A stretch of 64,000 bases of DNA from JAFGVL01 sp963662245. GTDB taxonomy: Bacteria > Bacteroidota > Bacteroidia > Bacteroidales > Paludibacteraceae. The notes under the pieces were generated by a model. The model was not told the origin of the DNA. It did not search any database and worked only from the letters and a program-made list of their open reading frames with translations. Where the stretch lies: contig CAXXVQ010000009.1 of NCBI GenBank assembly GCA_963662245.2, positions 682,001 through 746,000 of the forward strand. Direction: 5' to 3'. A program made the position numbers and the translations under genes. Below are positions 30,396-37,674 of this stretch, in pieces (positions within the stretch are counted from its first letter, which is position 1; the number at the start of each line of letters is the position of its first letter).

Positions 30396-31391
30396 ATGGA
30401 TTCAAATAAAAAATACAAAGCTTTTGTAGTAGAGGAGCAGAACGGAGAATTTATTCGTTCAATTAAAGAAAAGAGTGTCTCAGATTTGCCTGATAATGGA
30501 GTATTGATTCGTGTGCAATATTCTTCGTTAAATTATAAAGATGGATTATCGGCATCGGGAAATAAAGGGGTAACAAAAAAATATCCGCATACACCCGGGA
30601 TTGATGCTGCCGGTGTGGTAGAGTTTTCAAATAATTCTGACTTTGCAGTGGGTGATGAGGTTATTGTTACGGGAAATGACTTGGGTATGAATACTCCTGG
30701 TGGTTATGGTCAATACATCAATGTGCCTGCCGAGTGGGTGGTGAAACTTCCTTCCGGATTGACTCTGAAAGAAAGTATGATTATCGGCACTGCTGGTTTT
30801 ACAGCTGCTATTTTGGTGCAAAATATTGTTGAAAAAGTAACTCCTGAGGATGGAGAGATTGTAGTAACAGGAGCTACCGGTGGTGTTGGTTCATTGAGCG
30901 TGGCTCTGTTAGCTAAATTGGGTTATGATGTGGTGGCAGTTTCGGGTAAAGAATCTGAAAAGGAATTCTTACTTCAGTTAGGTGCTAAAAAGGTAATTGG
31001 TAGAGATGGTTTGCAGGAAAAGGAAGCTCGTCCGATGTTAAGTGCAGCTTATGCGGGTGCAATTGATTCCGTTGGAGGAATAATGCTGGAGAATCTTATT
31101 AAATTGACAAAACCTTTCGGTGTGGTTACTTGCTGCGGAAATGTGTCTTCACCAAAATTGGAATTGACAGTATTCCCATTTATCCTTAGAGGAGTATCGT
31201 TAATTGGCGTTTCATCTCAAAATACCCGTTATGCAACTCGTCAAAATGTTTGGAAGAAATTAGCTGTGGAGTGGAAACTTTCTTCGCTTTTGGATGTGTA
31301 TACTGAGATTAAGCTAGAGGATTTAGATGAGGCTATAAACCTAATCTTGCAAGGAAAGATCAAAGGTAGAACAGTGGTTAATATGCAGTAA
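30396..31391 (+). CDS. YhdH/YhfP family quinone oxidoreductase
   Basis: A 331-residue zinc-independent medium-chain dehydrogenase. Family features include YSSLNYKDGLSASGNKGV, the GxxGGVG-type nucleotide site in VVTGATGGVGSLSVALL and FPFILRGVSLIGVSS near the end. YhdH reduces acryloyl-CoA or quinones with NADPH. The start is the ATG after the -7 box. It lies 8 bp before ndh on the same strand. Confidence 0.9.
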   Translation: MDSNKKYKAFVVEEQNGEFIRSIKEKSVSDLPDNGVLIRVQYSSLNYKDGLSASGNKGVTKKYPHTPGIDAAGVVEFSNNSDFAVGDEVIVTGNDLGMNTPGGYGQYINVPAEWVVKLPSGLTLKESMIIGTAGFTAAILVQNIVEKVTPEDGEIVVTGATGGVGSLSVALLAKLGYDVVAVSGKESEKEFLLQLGAKKVIGRDGLQEKEARPMLSAAYAGAIDSVGGIMLENLIKLTKPFGVVTCCGNVSSPKLELTVFPFILRGVSLIGVSSQNTRYATRQNVWKKLAVEWKLSSLLDVYTEIKLEDLDEAINLILQGKIKGRTVVNMQ

Positions 31392-31399
31392 GTATTATT

Positions 31400-32644
31400 A
31401 TGGATAGAAAAAAGGTCATAGTTGTTGGTGGTGGATTTGCCGGATTGCATTTTCTGCGTAAACTCAATAACACGGTTTATGATGTTATGCTGATCGATAA
31501 ATTGAATCATCATCAATTTCAGCCTTTGTTCTATCAGGTGGCTACTGCTCGATTAGAACCTGCAAGTATTTCGTTCCCGTTCAGGAAACTGTTTCATTAT
31601 TCTAAGAATATTGAGGTTAGGATGGGCGAGGTGCAAGAGGTTGATGCAGCAAATAATGTAGTTAAAACTTCCGTTGGAGATTTTCAGTATGATATTTTAG
31701 TTATTGCAAGCGGTTGTGATACAAATTACTATGGGAATGATAAGTTGGCAAGTTTAGCTTTGCCAATGAAAAATACCATTGAAGCGATAGCTATTCGTAA
31801 TAAGATATTGATGCATCTTGAAAAAGTGATGTCAGCTCAAACAGATGAAAAAGGAGCATTTGAAGATATTGTAATTGTGGGAGCAGGTGCAACGGGAGTG
31901 GAATTGGCTGGTTCTTTTGCCGAAATGAAAAAGAATGTGTTGCCAAAGGATTATCCACAAGTAGACTTTTCCGGGATGAAAGTGTATTTGGTTGGAGCCA
32001 ATAAAGTGATTTTACCCAATATGAGTGAATCGTCTCAAAAAGCTTCTTATAAATATTTAAGGGAATTGGGCGTAGAACTGTTGACTGATACACAGGTGTC
32101 AAACTACGATGGAACAACTATATTCCTGGAGAATGGAAATACACTGAAAAGTAAAAATGTTATTTGGACTGCCGGAGTTAAAGGAAATGTGATAAAAGGT
32201 CTAAATCTCGAAATAGTTGAACATAGCAGATATAAAGTTGATCGTTTCTCAAAAATACAAGGCTATGAGAATATTTATGCGCTTGGTGATGTAGCTTTGA
32301 TGCGAACGGAAAAATATCCCGACGGGCATCCACAAGTTGCTAATGTAGCCATTAATCAAGCAAAAAATCTTGCGAAGAATCTTCTGAGTAAAAAAGGTTT
32401 TGTTAATGTATATACATACACTAATCTTGGTTCCATGGCAACCATAGGCAAATACAAGGCTGTTGTGGATTTGCCTTTTGTAAGAATGAGAGGTCGTTAT
32501 GCTTGGTATATTTGGATGTTTTTACACTTGATGTTGATCTTGAGTGTCCGCAATAAGATTATTGTGTTTATCAATTGGATGTGGAGTTTCTTTACCAAGG
32601 ATAGTTCCCTTCGATTAATAATGACAAAGGAGGTTGAGAAATGA
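31400..32644 (+). CDS. ndh: type II NADH dehydrogenase
   Basis: A 414-residue flavoprotein of the NDH-2 family. FAD-binding VVGGGFAGLHFLRKL (residues about 6-20) and NADH-binding IVIVGAGATGVELAGS (about 155-170) are clear. The quinone-linked region includes HHQFQPLFYQVATA, and AVTxG/VIWTAGVKGN and ALGDVA follow. The C-terminal hydrophobic helices WYIWMFLHLMLILSV and IIVFINWMWSFF anchor it to the membrane. It oxidises NADH and passes electrons to quinone without pumping protons. Its stop overlaps the first BFD-like gene by 4 bp. Confidence 0.93.
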   Translation: MDRKKVIVVGGGFAGLHFLRKLNNTVYDVMLIDKLNHHQFQPLFYQVATARLEPASISFPFRKLFHYSKNIEVRMGEVQEVDAANNVVKTSVGDFQYDILVIASGCDTNYYGNDKLASLALPMKNTIEAIAIRNKILMHLEKVMSAQTDEKGAFEDIVIVGAGATGVELAGSFAEMKKNVLPKDYPQVDFSGMKVYLVGANKVILPNMSESSQKASYKYLRELGVELLTDTQVSNYDGTTIFLENGNTLKSKNVIWTAGVKGNVIKGLNLEIVEHSRYKVDRFSKIQGYENIYALGDVALMRTEKYPDGHPQVANVAINQAKNLAKNLLSKKGFVNVYTYTNLGSMATIGKYKAVVDLPFVRMRGRYAWYIWMFLHLMLILSVRNKIIVFINWMWSFFTKDSSLRLIMTKEVEK

Positions 32645-32847
32645 AAGATCAAGAGATAATCTGCAAATGTCATCAAGTCACTAAAAAGGAGATATTAAAA
32701 ACGATAAAAGATAAAAAAACGCATAATGTTCAAGAGGTCGGTGAGAGTACAAAAGCCGGAACATGCTGTCATCGGTGTCAGCCACAAATTCAAGCAATTT
32801 TTGATGAAATAAACCGTGTGGATGACGGTTTGTTTGCCGGAATCTAA
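32641..32847 (+). CDS. BFD-like [2Fe-2S] protein, copy 1
   Basis: A 68-residue protein with the bacterioferritin-associated ferredoxin pattern: CKCHQVTKKEIL at the start and the distant pair GTCCHRCQPQIQ, which gives the C-x-C...C-x2-C ligands. It overlaps ndh by 4 bp, implying translational coupling. The second copy follows 11 bp later. In other bacteria BFD domains sit on NADH-linked or ferritin-linked proteins and move electrons. Confidence 0.88.
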   Translation: MKDQEIICKCHQVTKKEILKTIKDKKTHNVQEVGESTKAGTCCHRCQPQIQAIFDEINRVDDGLFAGI

Positions 32848-32858
32848 ATTGTAAACTT

Positions 32859-33083
32859 ATGTTAGATAGAAATTTATATTCAAGTACAGAGCCTGATGAA
32901 TTGGAAACAATTTGTTTTTGTTTCTATAAAAATCGTCAGCAAATAGTTTCTGCAATTCTTGATAACGGACTTAAAACTGTAGAAGAAGTTGGAAAACAGA
33001 TAAAAGCCGGGACGAATTGTGGTCGCTGTCAGAATCGTATTCAAGCAATTATTGATGACTTAAAATCAAAGAATAAAATTTAG
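32859..33083 (+). CDS. BFD-like [2Fe-2S] protein, copy 2
   Basis: A 74-residue paralog of the preceding gene. CFCFYKNRQQIVSAI and the late AGTNCGRCQNRIQAI keep the four Cys ligands, but the linker differs. It probably binds the same cluster type with another partner or potential. It ends 4 bp before tatD, so five genes in a row (oxidoreductase to tatD) may share one transcript. Confidence 0.87.
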   Translation: MLDRNLYSSTEPDELETICFCFYKNRQQIVSAILDNGLKTVEEVGKQIKAGTNCGRCQNRIQAIIDDLKSKNKI

Positions 33084-33087
33084 AGGA

Positions 33088-33867
33088 ATGATAGATACAC
33101 ACTCTCATATTTATGATGAGGTTTTTGAAAATGATATTGATGATGTAATTGCTAGAGCAAAAGAAACTGGCGTTTCGCATATTGTTTTACCAAATGTAGA
33201 TAGTGAAACGCTACAACCTATGTTGAGTTTGGAAGCAAAAGACCCAAACTTTTTTCATGCAGCAATTGGGGTTCATCCGACATCTATTAATGCAGATTAT
33301 GAAAAAGAATTAGCTCTAGTAAAAGTAGAACTAGACAGACGGAAATATATTGCGATTGGTGAAATTGGTATCGACTTGTATTGGGATAAATCCTTTCTAA
33401 AGGAACAAGTGATTGCTTTTGAACAACAGTTGCAGTGGGCAATTGAATATGACTTGCCTGTGATAATACATGTGCGTGATGCGTTTCCCGAGACTTTGGA
33501 AGTTGTAGAGCGAATTAATTGTGAACAGCTACGAGGCATTTTTCATAGTTTTAGTGGTACTGAAGAAGATGCTAAAAGAATATTGGCACTTGGAGGCTTT
33601 AAATTAGGTATAAACGGTGTGCTTACATTCAAGAATTCTGGTTTGTCAAATGTGTTACAAGAAATCCCTTTAAAACACCTCGTTTTGGAGACTGATGCGC
33701 CATATTTGACACCTGTTCCGTTCAGAGGAAAGCGGAATGAACCTGCTTATCTTCAATATGTTATTGTAAAGCTTTCGGAGGTATATGGTTTGCCCGAGGA
33801 AGAAGTGGTAAAAAAAACGGATGAAAACAGTCTTGAAGTATTAAAAATATTAACTTTGCGAGCATAA
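33088..33867 (+). CDS. tatD: TatD family metal-dependent DNase
   Basis: A 259-residue TIM-barrel hydrolase. The HxH motif is IDTHSHIYDEVFE, then GEIGIDLYWDKS, the metal His in PVIIHVRDAFPETL, GIFHSFSGTEEDA, and the final LVLETDAPYLTPVPFRG. TatD proteins are 3'-5' exonucleases or endonucleases that also take part in RNA processing. The length fits. Confidence 0.93.
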   Translation: MIDTHSHIYDEVFENDIDDVIARAKETGVSHIVLPNVDSETLQPMLSLEAKDPNFFHAAIGVHPTSINADYEKELALVKVELDRRKYIAIGEIGIDLYWDKSFLKEQVIAFEQQLQWAIEYDLPVIIHVRDAFPETLEVVERINCEQLRGIFHSFSGTEEDAKRILALGGFKLGINGVLTFKNSGLSNVLQEIPLKHLVLETDAPYLTPVPFRGKRNEPAYLQYVIVKLSEVYGLPEEEVVKKTDENSLEVLKILTLRA

Positions 33868-34055
33868 AACTTTAAATGCAAGATTCATCGCATTACGATG
33901 TTGTACCCATTTGATGAATAAGAATGTTAAAAATGTTTTCAGAGCGTTGAATATTAACTTGTATTTAAAATAGAAACAATTTGCAATTCACTTTTTTTTT
34001 ATAATTTAGACGCCAAATTTGAGGTAGGTGAATTGAGTATTTTGAATTAAGATAA

Positions 34056-34143
34056 GGAGAGGTGCTCGAGTGGTTGAAGAGGCACGCCTGGAAAGTGTGT
34101 ATGCCCCAAAAGGGTATCGGGGGTTCGAATCCCTTCCTCTCCG
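34056..34143 (+). tRNA. tRNA-Ser (anticodon GGA)
   Basis: An 88-nt class II tRNA. The acceptor stem GGAGAGG (34056-34062) pairs with CCTCTCC (34136-34142), followed by discriminator G. The anticodon loop reads CTGGAAA, giving anticodon GGA for serine codons UCY. A long variable arm (ATGCCCCAAAAGGGTAT) is typical of serine, and TTCGAAT lies in the T loop. CCA is not encoded. Confidence 0.95.
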
Positions 34144-34219
34144 CAAGATTATAGAAATCTTATGTAATTAATAACTAAAATAATAATTAAATCTTTATTA
34201 ATCTAAACAACAAAAAACA

Positions 34220-35026
34220 ATGAAAAAGGTATTTGCAATCTTATCTATCTTAGGTGTGTTTACCCTTGGGATTACTTTCAATGTTGCAGCTCAAGAAGCG
34301 GCAGCTCCTGCAGTAGACTCAGTACAAGTTGATGCTGCAACAACTGACACTCTAGCGGTAGCTTCAACTGAAGAAGTAGCTCCAGCTGTTCAAGAAGGTG
34401 GTATTCACAAAGAATTAAAGCAAAAATTTATTGAGGGTGGTGCAGGATTTATGGCTGCAGTAGCGTTCTGTTTGATTTTCGGTCTTGCATTAGCAATTGA
34501 AAGAATTTTATACTTAAGCTTATCTTCTACAAATACTAAGAAATTGTTATCAGAAGTTGAAACTGCGTTCAAACAAGGTGGTGCTTCTGCTGCAATGGAA
34601 GTTTGCCGCAACACAAGGGGTCCTGTAGCTTCTATTTTCTATCAAGGTCTTTCTCGTTACGATGAAGGTGTTGAAGTAGTTGAAAAAACAGTTTCTTCTT
34701 ATGGTGGTGTTCAATTAGGCCAATTAGAGAAAAACATGAGCTGGATTTCATTATTTATCGCTCTTGCTCCGATGTTAGGATTCATGGGTACTGTAATCGG
34801 TATGATCCAAGCATTCGATAAAATCCAACAAGTTGGTGATATCTCTGCAACTATCGTAGCAGGTGGTATTAAAGTAGCCTTATTAACAACAGTATTCGGT
34901 CTTATCGTTGCTATTATCCTTCAAATTTTCTACAATTTTATTTTGTCAAAAATTGATGCTCTTGTAAATGATATGGAAGATTCTTCTATCTCATTACTTG
35001 ATATCATCGTGAAAAATGCAAAATAA
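34220..35026 (+). CDS. MotA/TolQ/ExbB proton channel family protein
   Basis: A 268-residue inner membrane protein. A signal-like segment (residues 1-25) is followed by an Ala/Val-rich periplasmic linker, then the ExbB core: a first helix FMAAVAFCLIFGLALAI, then ISLFIALAPMLGFMGTVIGMI and IKVALLTTVFGLIVAIIL. The ExbB channel uses proton flow to drive TonB-type energy transfer to the outer membrane. The long N-terminal extension is common in Bacteroidetes copies. First gene of a four-gene operon. Confidence 0.9.
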   Translation: MKKVFAILSILGVFTLGITFNVAAQEAAAPAVDSVQVDAATTDTLAVASTEEVAPAVQEGGIHKELKQKFIEGGAGFMAAVAFCLIFGLALAIERILYLSLSSTNTKKLLSEVETAFKQGGASAAMEVCRNTRGPVASIFYQGLSRYDEGVEVVEKTVSSYGGVQLGQLEKNMSWISLFIALAPMLGFMGTVIGMIQAFDKIQQVGDISATIVAGGIKVALLTTVFGLIVAIILQIFYNFILSKIDALVNDMEDSSISLLDIIVKNAK

Positions 35027-35050
35027 TAATTTGACTAAAACAAGTTTGAA

Positions 35051-35518
35051 ATGAAATCAATTCCAAAAATAGCTTTATTAACACTAGGTGCTTTATCCTT
35101 AATCATAGGAATCCTTTTCTATGTAGGTGGTACTAGTGGAAGCATTGAAGTGGGAGGAGACTCAATTGATGTGCCTACATATACGGAAACTCTTATTGTA
35201 TGGTCATACATCTTAATTGGTCTTACATTACTTTTCACTTTAGGTGCTGTGGTTTTACAGTTTATTGAAAAAGTAAAAAAAGATACTAAATCAGCAGTTA
35301 AATCTGTTATTGCAGTAGCTGCGCTAGTAGTTATTCTATTAATCTCGTTTGTTGTTGGTACTTCTGAAACTATGACTATTGTTGGTTATGAAGGAACAGA
35401 CAATAGCGGTTTTTGGGCTCAATTTACTGATATGTGCTTAAACTCAATGTATTTCTTAATTGTAGTGGCAGCATTGGCAGCAATTGGTTCAAGTGTCTAC
35501 GGATACATCAGAAAATAA
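35051..35518 (+). CDS. membrane protein of the ExbBD operon, unknown function
   Basis: A 155-residue protein with about four hydrophobic helices (near residues 7-26, 48-70, 86-104 and 130-150) and short hydrophilic loops. No family motif is recognised. It lies 24 bp after exbB and 35 bp before the first exbD. A comparable small membrane gene between ExbB and ExbD is seen in other Bacteroidetes, so it may be an accessory subunit. Confidence 0.7.
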   Translation: MKSIPKIALLTLGALSLIIGILFYVGGTSGSIEVGGDSIDVPTYTETLIVWSYILIGLTLLFTLGAVVLQFIEKVKKDTKSAVKSVIAVAALVVILLISFVVGTSETMTIVGYEGTDNSGFWAQFTDMCLNSMYFLIVVAALAAIGSSVYGYIRK

Positions 35519-35553
35519 CATTAGCATTAAATTTATAAAAAAGTATTAGTTAT

Positions 35554-36138
35554 ATGGCAAAAAGAGCAGTACCGGAAATTAATGCCAGCTCGATGGCCGA
35601 TATTTCGTTTTTGCTTCTTATCTTCTTTTTGGTGACTACTTCTATGGCAGTTAACAAGGGGTTGACAAGAAAGCTTCCGCCACCATTGCCACCAAATCAA
35701 GAGCAACCGGATGTTGAAGTTAATAAACGCAATGTATTTGTAGTTCTTATTAACAGTAACAACCAATTGATGGTGAGAGGTGAGCAAATGAACATTCAAG
35801 ATTTAAGAGTTAAAGCGAAAGAGTTTATTAAGAATGAGTTTAACTCATCAACTTTGCCAGAATTAACTCCTGAGAATTTCCCACTTATTGGGACTATGAA
35901 TGTGACGAAAGATCATGTTATCTCATTGCAAAATGACCGCGGAACAGATTATCAATCTTATCTTCAGGTGCAAAATGAGCTAGTGGCTGCATATAATGAG
36001 TTGAGAGAGGAATTGTCTCAAGAGAAATTTGGAACTCACTTTGAGGATCTTGATGATGAGAAAAAAGAAGTGGTACAAGATGTGTATCCACAAAAAATCT
36101 CTGAAGCAGAACCTAAAAACTATGGAGGGATGAAATAA
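35554..36138 (+). CDS. ExbD/TolR family protein, copy 1
   Basis: A 194-residue protein with one N-terminal membrane helix, MADISFLLLIFFLVTTSM, whose Asp is the conserved proton-path residue. A proline-rich PPPLPPNQEQ segment follows, then a periplasmic domain. It works with ExbB to energise TonB. Its stop overlaps the start of the second exbD by 1 bp. Confidence 0.9.
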   Translation: MAKRAVPEINASSMADISFLLLIFFLVTTSMAVNKGLTRKLPPPLPPNQEQPDVEVNKRNVFVVLINSNNQLMVRGEQMNIQDLRVKAKEFIKNEFNSSTLPELTPENFPLIGTMNVTKDHVISLQNDRGTDYQSYLQVQNELVAAYNELREELSQEKFGTHFEDLDDEKKEVVQDVYPQKISEAEPKNYGGMK

Positions 36139-36614
36139 TGGCTACGATTAGAAAAAAAGAAAAGAAAGGTGTACCACCAATTAGTACAGCTTCTTTACCT
36201 GATATTATCTTCATGCTATTGTTTTTCTTCATGGCAACAACTTCTATGAAAGAGGTTACTTATATGGTTGATATTAAAGTTCCAGAAGCAACTGAACTTC
36301 AAAAGATGGAGAAGAAGTCTTTACTTAAATATATTTATGTAGGTAAACCTTTAGGTCACTTAGTTAAGCAATATGGTTCTGAAACTCGTATGCAGTTAGA
36401 TGATTCATTTGCTGATGTTAGCCAGCTTGAAGAGTATATTTCTCAGGAAAGAAGTGCGATGAAAGAATCTGATCAGCCATTGATGACTGTGACGATTAAA
36501 GCAGATAAAGAAACAAAGATGGGTATTATCACAGATATTAAGCAAGCGTTAAGAAGAGCTTATGCTCTGAAAATCTGTTACGCTGCGGCAGATCGTGTAA
36601 AGTCTACTTATTAA
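36138..36614 (+). CDS. ExbD/TolR family protein, copy 2
   Basis: A 158-residue ExbD paralog. The helix LPDIIFMLLFFFMATTSM keeps the Asp. The periplasmic part differs from copy 1. Two ExbD subunits with one ExbB is a common Bacteroidetes arrangement. The operon ends at a perfect palindromic terminator. Confidence 0.9.
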   Translation: MATIRKKEKKGVPPISTASLPDIIFMLLFFFMATTSMKEVTYMVDIKVPEATELQKMEKKSLLKYIYVGKPLGHLVKQYGSETRMQLDDSFADVSQLEEYISQERSAMKESDQPLMTVTIKADKETKMGIITDIKQALRRAYALKICYAAADRVKSTY

Positions 36615-36634
36615 GATTGTAAGTGATTATCTAT

Positions 36635-36680
36635 AAAAAGAAAAGAGTGATTCAAATTTGAATCACTCTTTTCTTTTTAT
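36635..36680. terminator. long palindromic terminator after the exbBD operon
   Basis: A near-perfect 44-bp palindrome (AAAAAGAAAAGAGTGATT and its complement around CAAATTTG), with T-run ends on both strands. It probably ends both the exbD transcript and the minus-strand small gene. Confidence 0.9.
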
Positions 36681-36697
36681 GTTGTATGATGTAGATA

Positions 36698-36868
36698 TTA
36701 TTCTTTGATTTTTTTGTTTAAAACCACATGTACAATAAGACCTGCTACGAATGTAATTAAACTAGCCATAAGTAATGTGTTTGATTGTGTTCCTGTGTAA
36801 TAAATAGCAAGGAAGATTACTCCTAGCAATACGATGAATGCTCCTGCAAATTTTAGAATTGATTTCAT
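36698..36868 (-). CDS. small two-helix membrane protein (56 aa)
   Basis: A 56-residue minus-strand gene: start ATG 36868, stop at 36698. Two hydrophobic segments (FAGAFIVLLGVIFLAIYY and TLLMASLITFVAGLIVHVVL) are followed by a basic tail (NKKIKE). It is complete, with balanced codon use and its stop next to a terminator. It resembles short conserved membrane proteins in Bacteroidetes near this locus; no function is known. A start lies close to the upstream region of a convergent Nudix gene on the other strand. Confidence 0.75.
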   Translation of the reverse strand: MKSILKFAGAFIVLLGVIFLAIYYTGTQSNTLLMASLITFVAGLIVHVVLNKKIKE

Positions 36869-37020
36869 TGTTATAATGTTTTTTGGTTATTTTAATAAGC
36901 ACATTTCTGCAAATGTAGAAAATAATTTTGCCTGAAAGAAGTTTTAAATGAAAATAATTATGGTGCTTCGTATTTAAGTCTATTAAACATTAATGATTGA
37001 GAAATATGTATTAAAAAACC

Positions 37021-37028
37021 TACATTTG
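37021..37028 (+). promoter_or_regulatory. -7 box for the Nudix gene
   Basis: TACATTTG, an exact consensus match, 39 bp before the ATG. The gap before it (36869-37020) holds no gene. Confidence 0.55.
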
Positions 37029-37067
37029 TAACTTTCCAAGATTTATGTGTAATAAGCTATTGTACTT

Positions 37068-37613
37068 ATGAATAAACATCCATTTGAATCATTTCTTTTT
37101 TGTCCAAAATGTGGTGCTCATTTTCAAGTTAATAATGAGAAGTCAAAGAAATGCCAAGCCTGTGGTTTTGAATATTATTTTAATGTTTCAGCTGCGGTAG
37201 TTGCGTTTATATTTAATCCGAATGATGAACTGTTAGTTTGTAAGAGAGCTAAAGAGCCTTATAAAGGAACTTATGATTTACCCGGTGGTTTTGTTGATAT
37301 GGATGAGACTTCAGAGCAGGCTATAAAAAGAGAAGTGTTTGAGGAGTTGAATCTATCAGTGAATTTTTTGACCTATCTTTTTTCAAAACCAAATGTGTAT
37401 CCATATTCAGGTTTTGAGGTGCATACTTTAGATATGTTCTATAAATGTACGGTTTCTGATTTTTCTGAGATGAAGGCTCAAGATGATGTTGACGAGTATG
37501 TGTTTTTAAAGCTAGATGATATTAAGCTTGAAGCTTTTGGCCTTGATTCAATTAGAAATGGAGTGGGATTTCTAAAAGAAAATGGTGGTAAATGGCCAAC
37601 TGTTGATATATAA
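37068..37613 (+). CDS. Nudix hydrolase with zinc ribbon
   Basis: A 181-residue protein. A zinc ribbon comes first (FCPKCGAHF and CQACGFEYYF, near residues 11-35), then a Nudix domain with the box GGFVDMDETSEQAIKREVFEEL. It is built like NudC but shorter and without SQPW, so it belongs to the broader zinc-ribbon Nudix group. It hydrolyses a nucleoside-diphosphate-linked compound; the substrate is unknown. Confidence 0.88.
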   Translation: MNKHPFESFLFCPKCGAHFQVNNEKSKKCQACGFEYYFNVSAAVVAFIFNPNDELLVCKRAKEPYKGTYDLPGGFVDMDETSEQAIKREVFEELNLSVNFLTYLFSKPNVYPYSGFEVHTLDMFYKCTVSDFSEMKAQDDVDEYVFLKLDDIKLEAFGLDSIRNGVGFLKENGGKWPTVDI

Positions 37614-37648
37614 TTGTTTTATTGGTTATTAGTCTTTGGAAAATAATT

Positions 37649-37656
37649 TATTTTTG
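37649..37656 (+). promoter_or_regulatory. -7 box for the TPR/outer-membrane pair
   Basis: TATTTTTG, an exact consensus match, 19 bp before the ATG at 37675. Confidence 0.5.
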
Positions 37657-37674
37657 TGTTTAAATTATTGAAAA

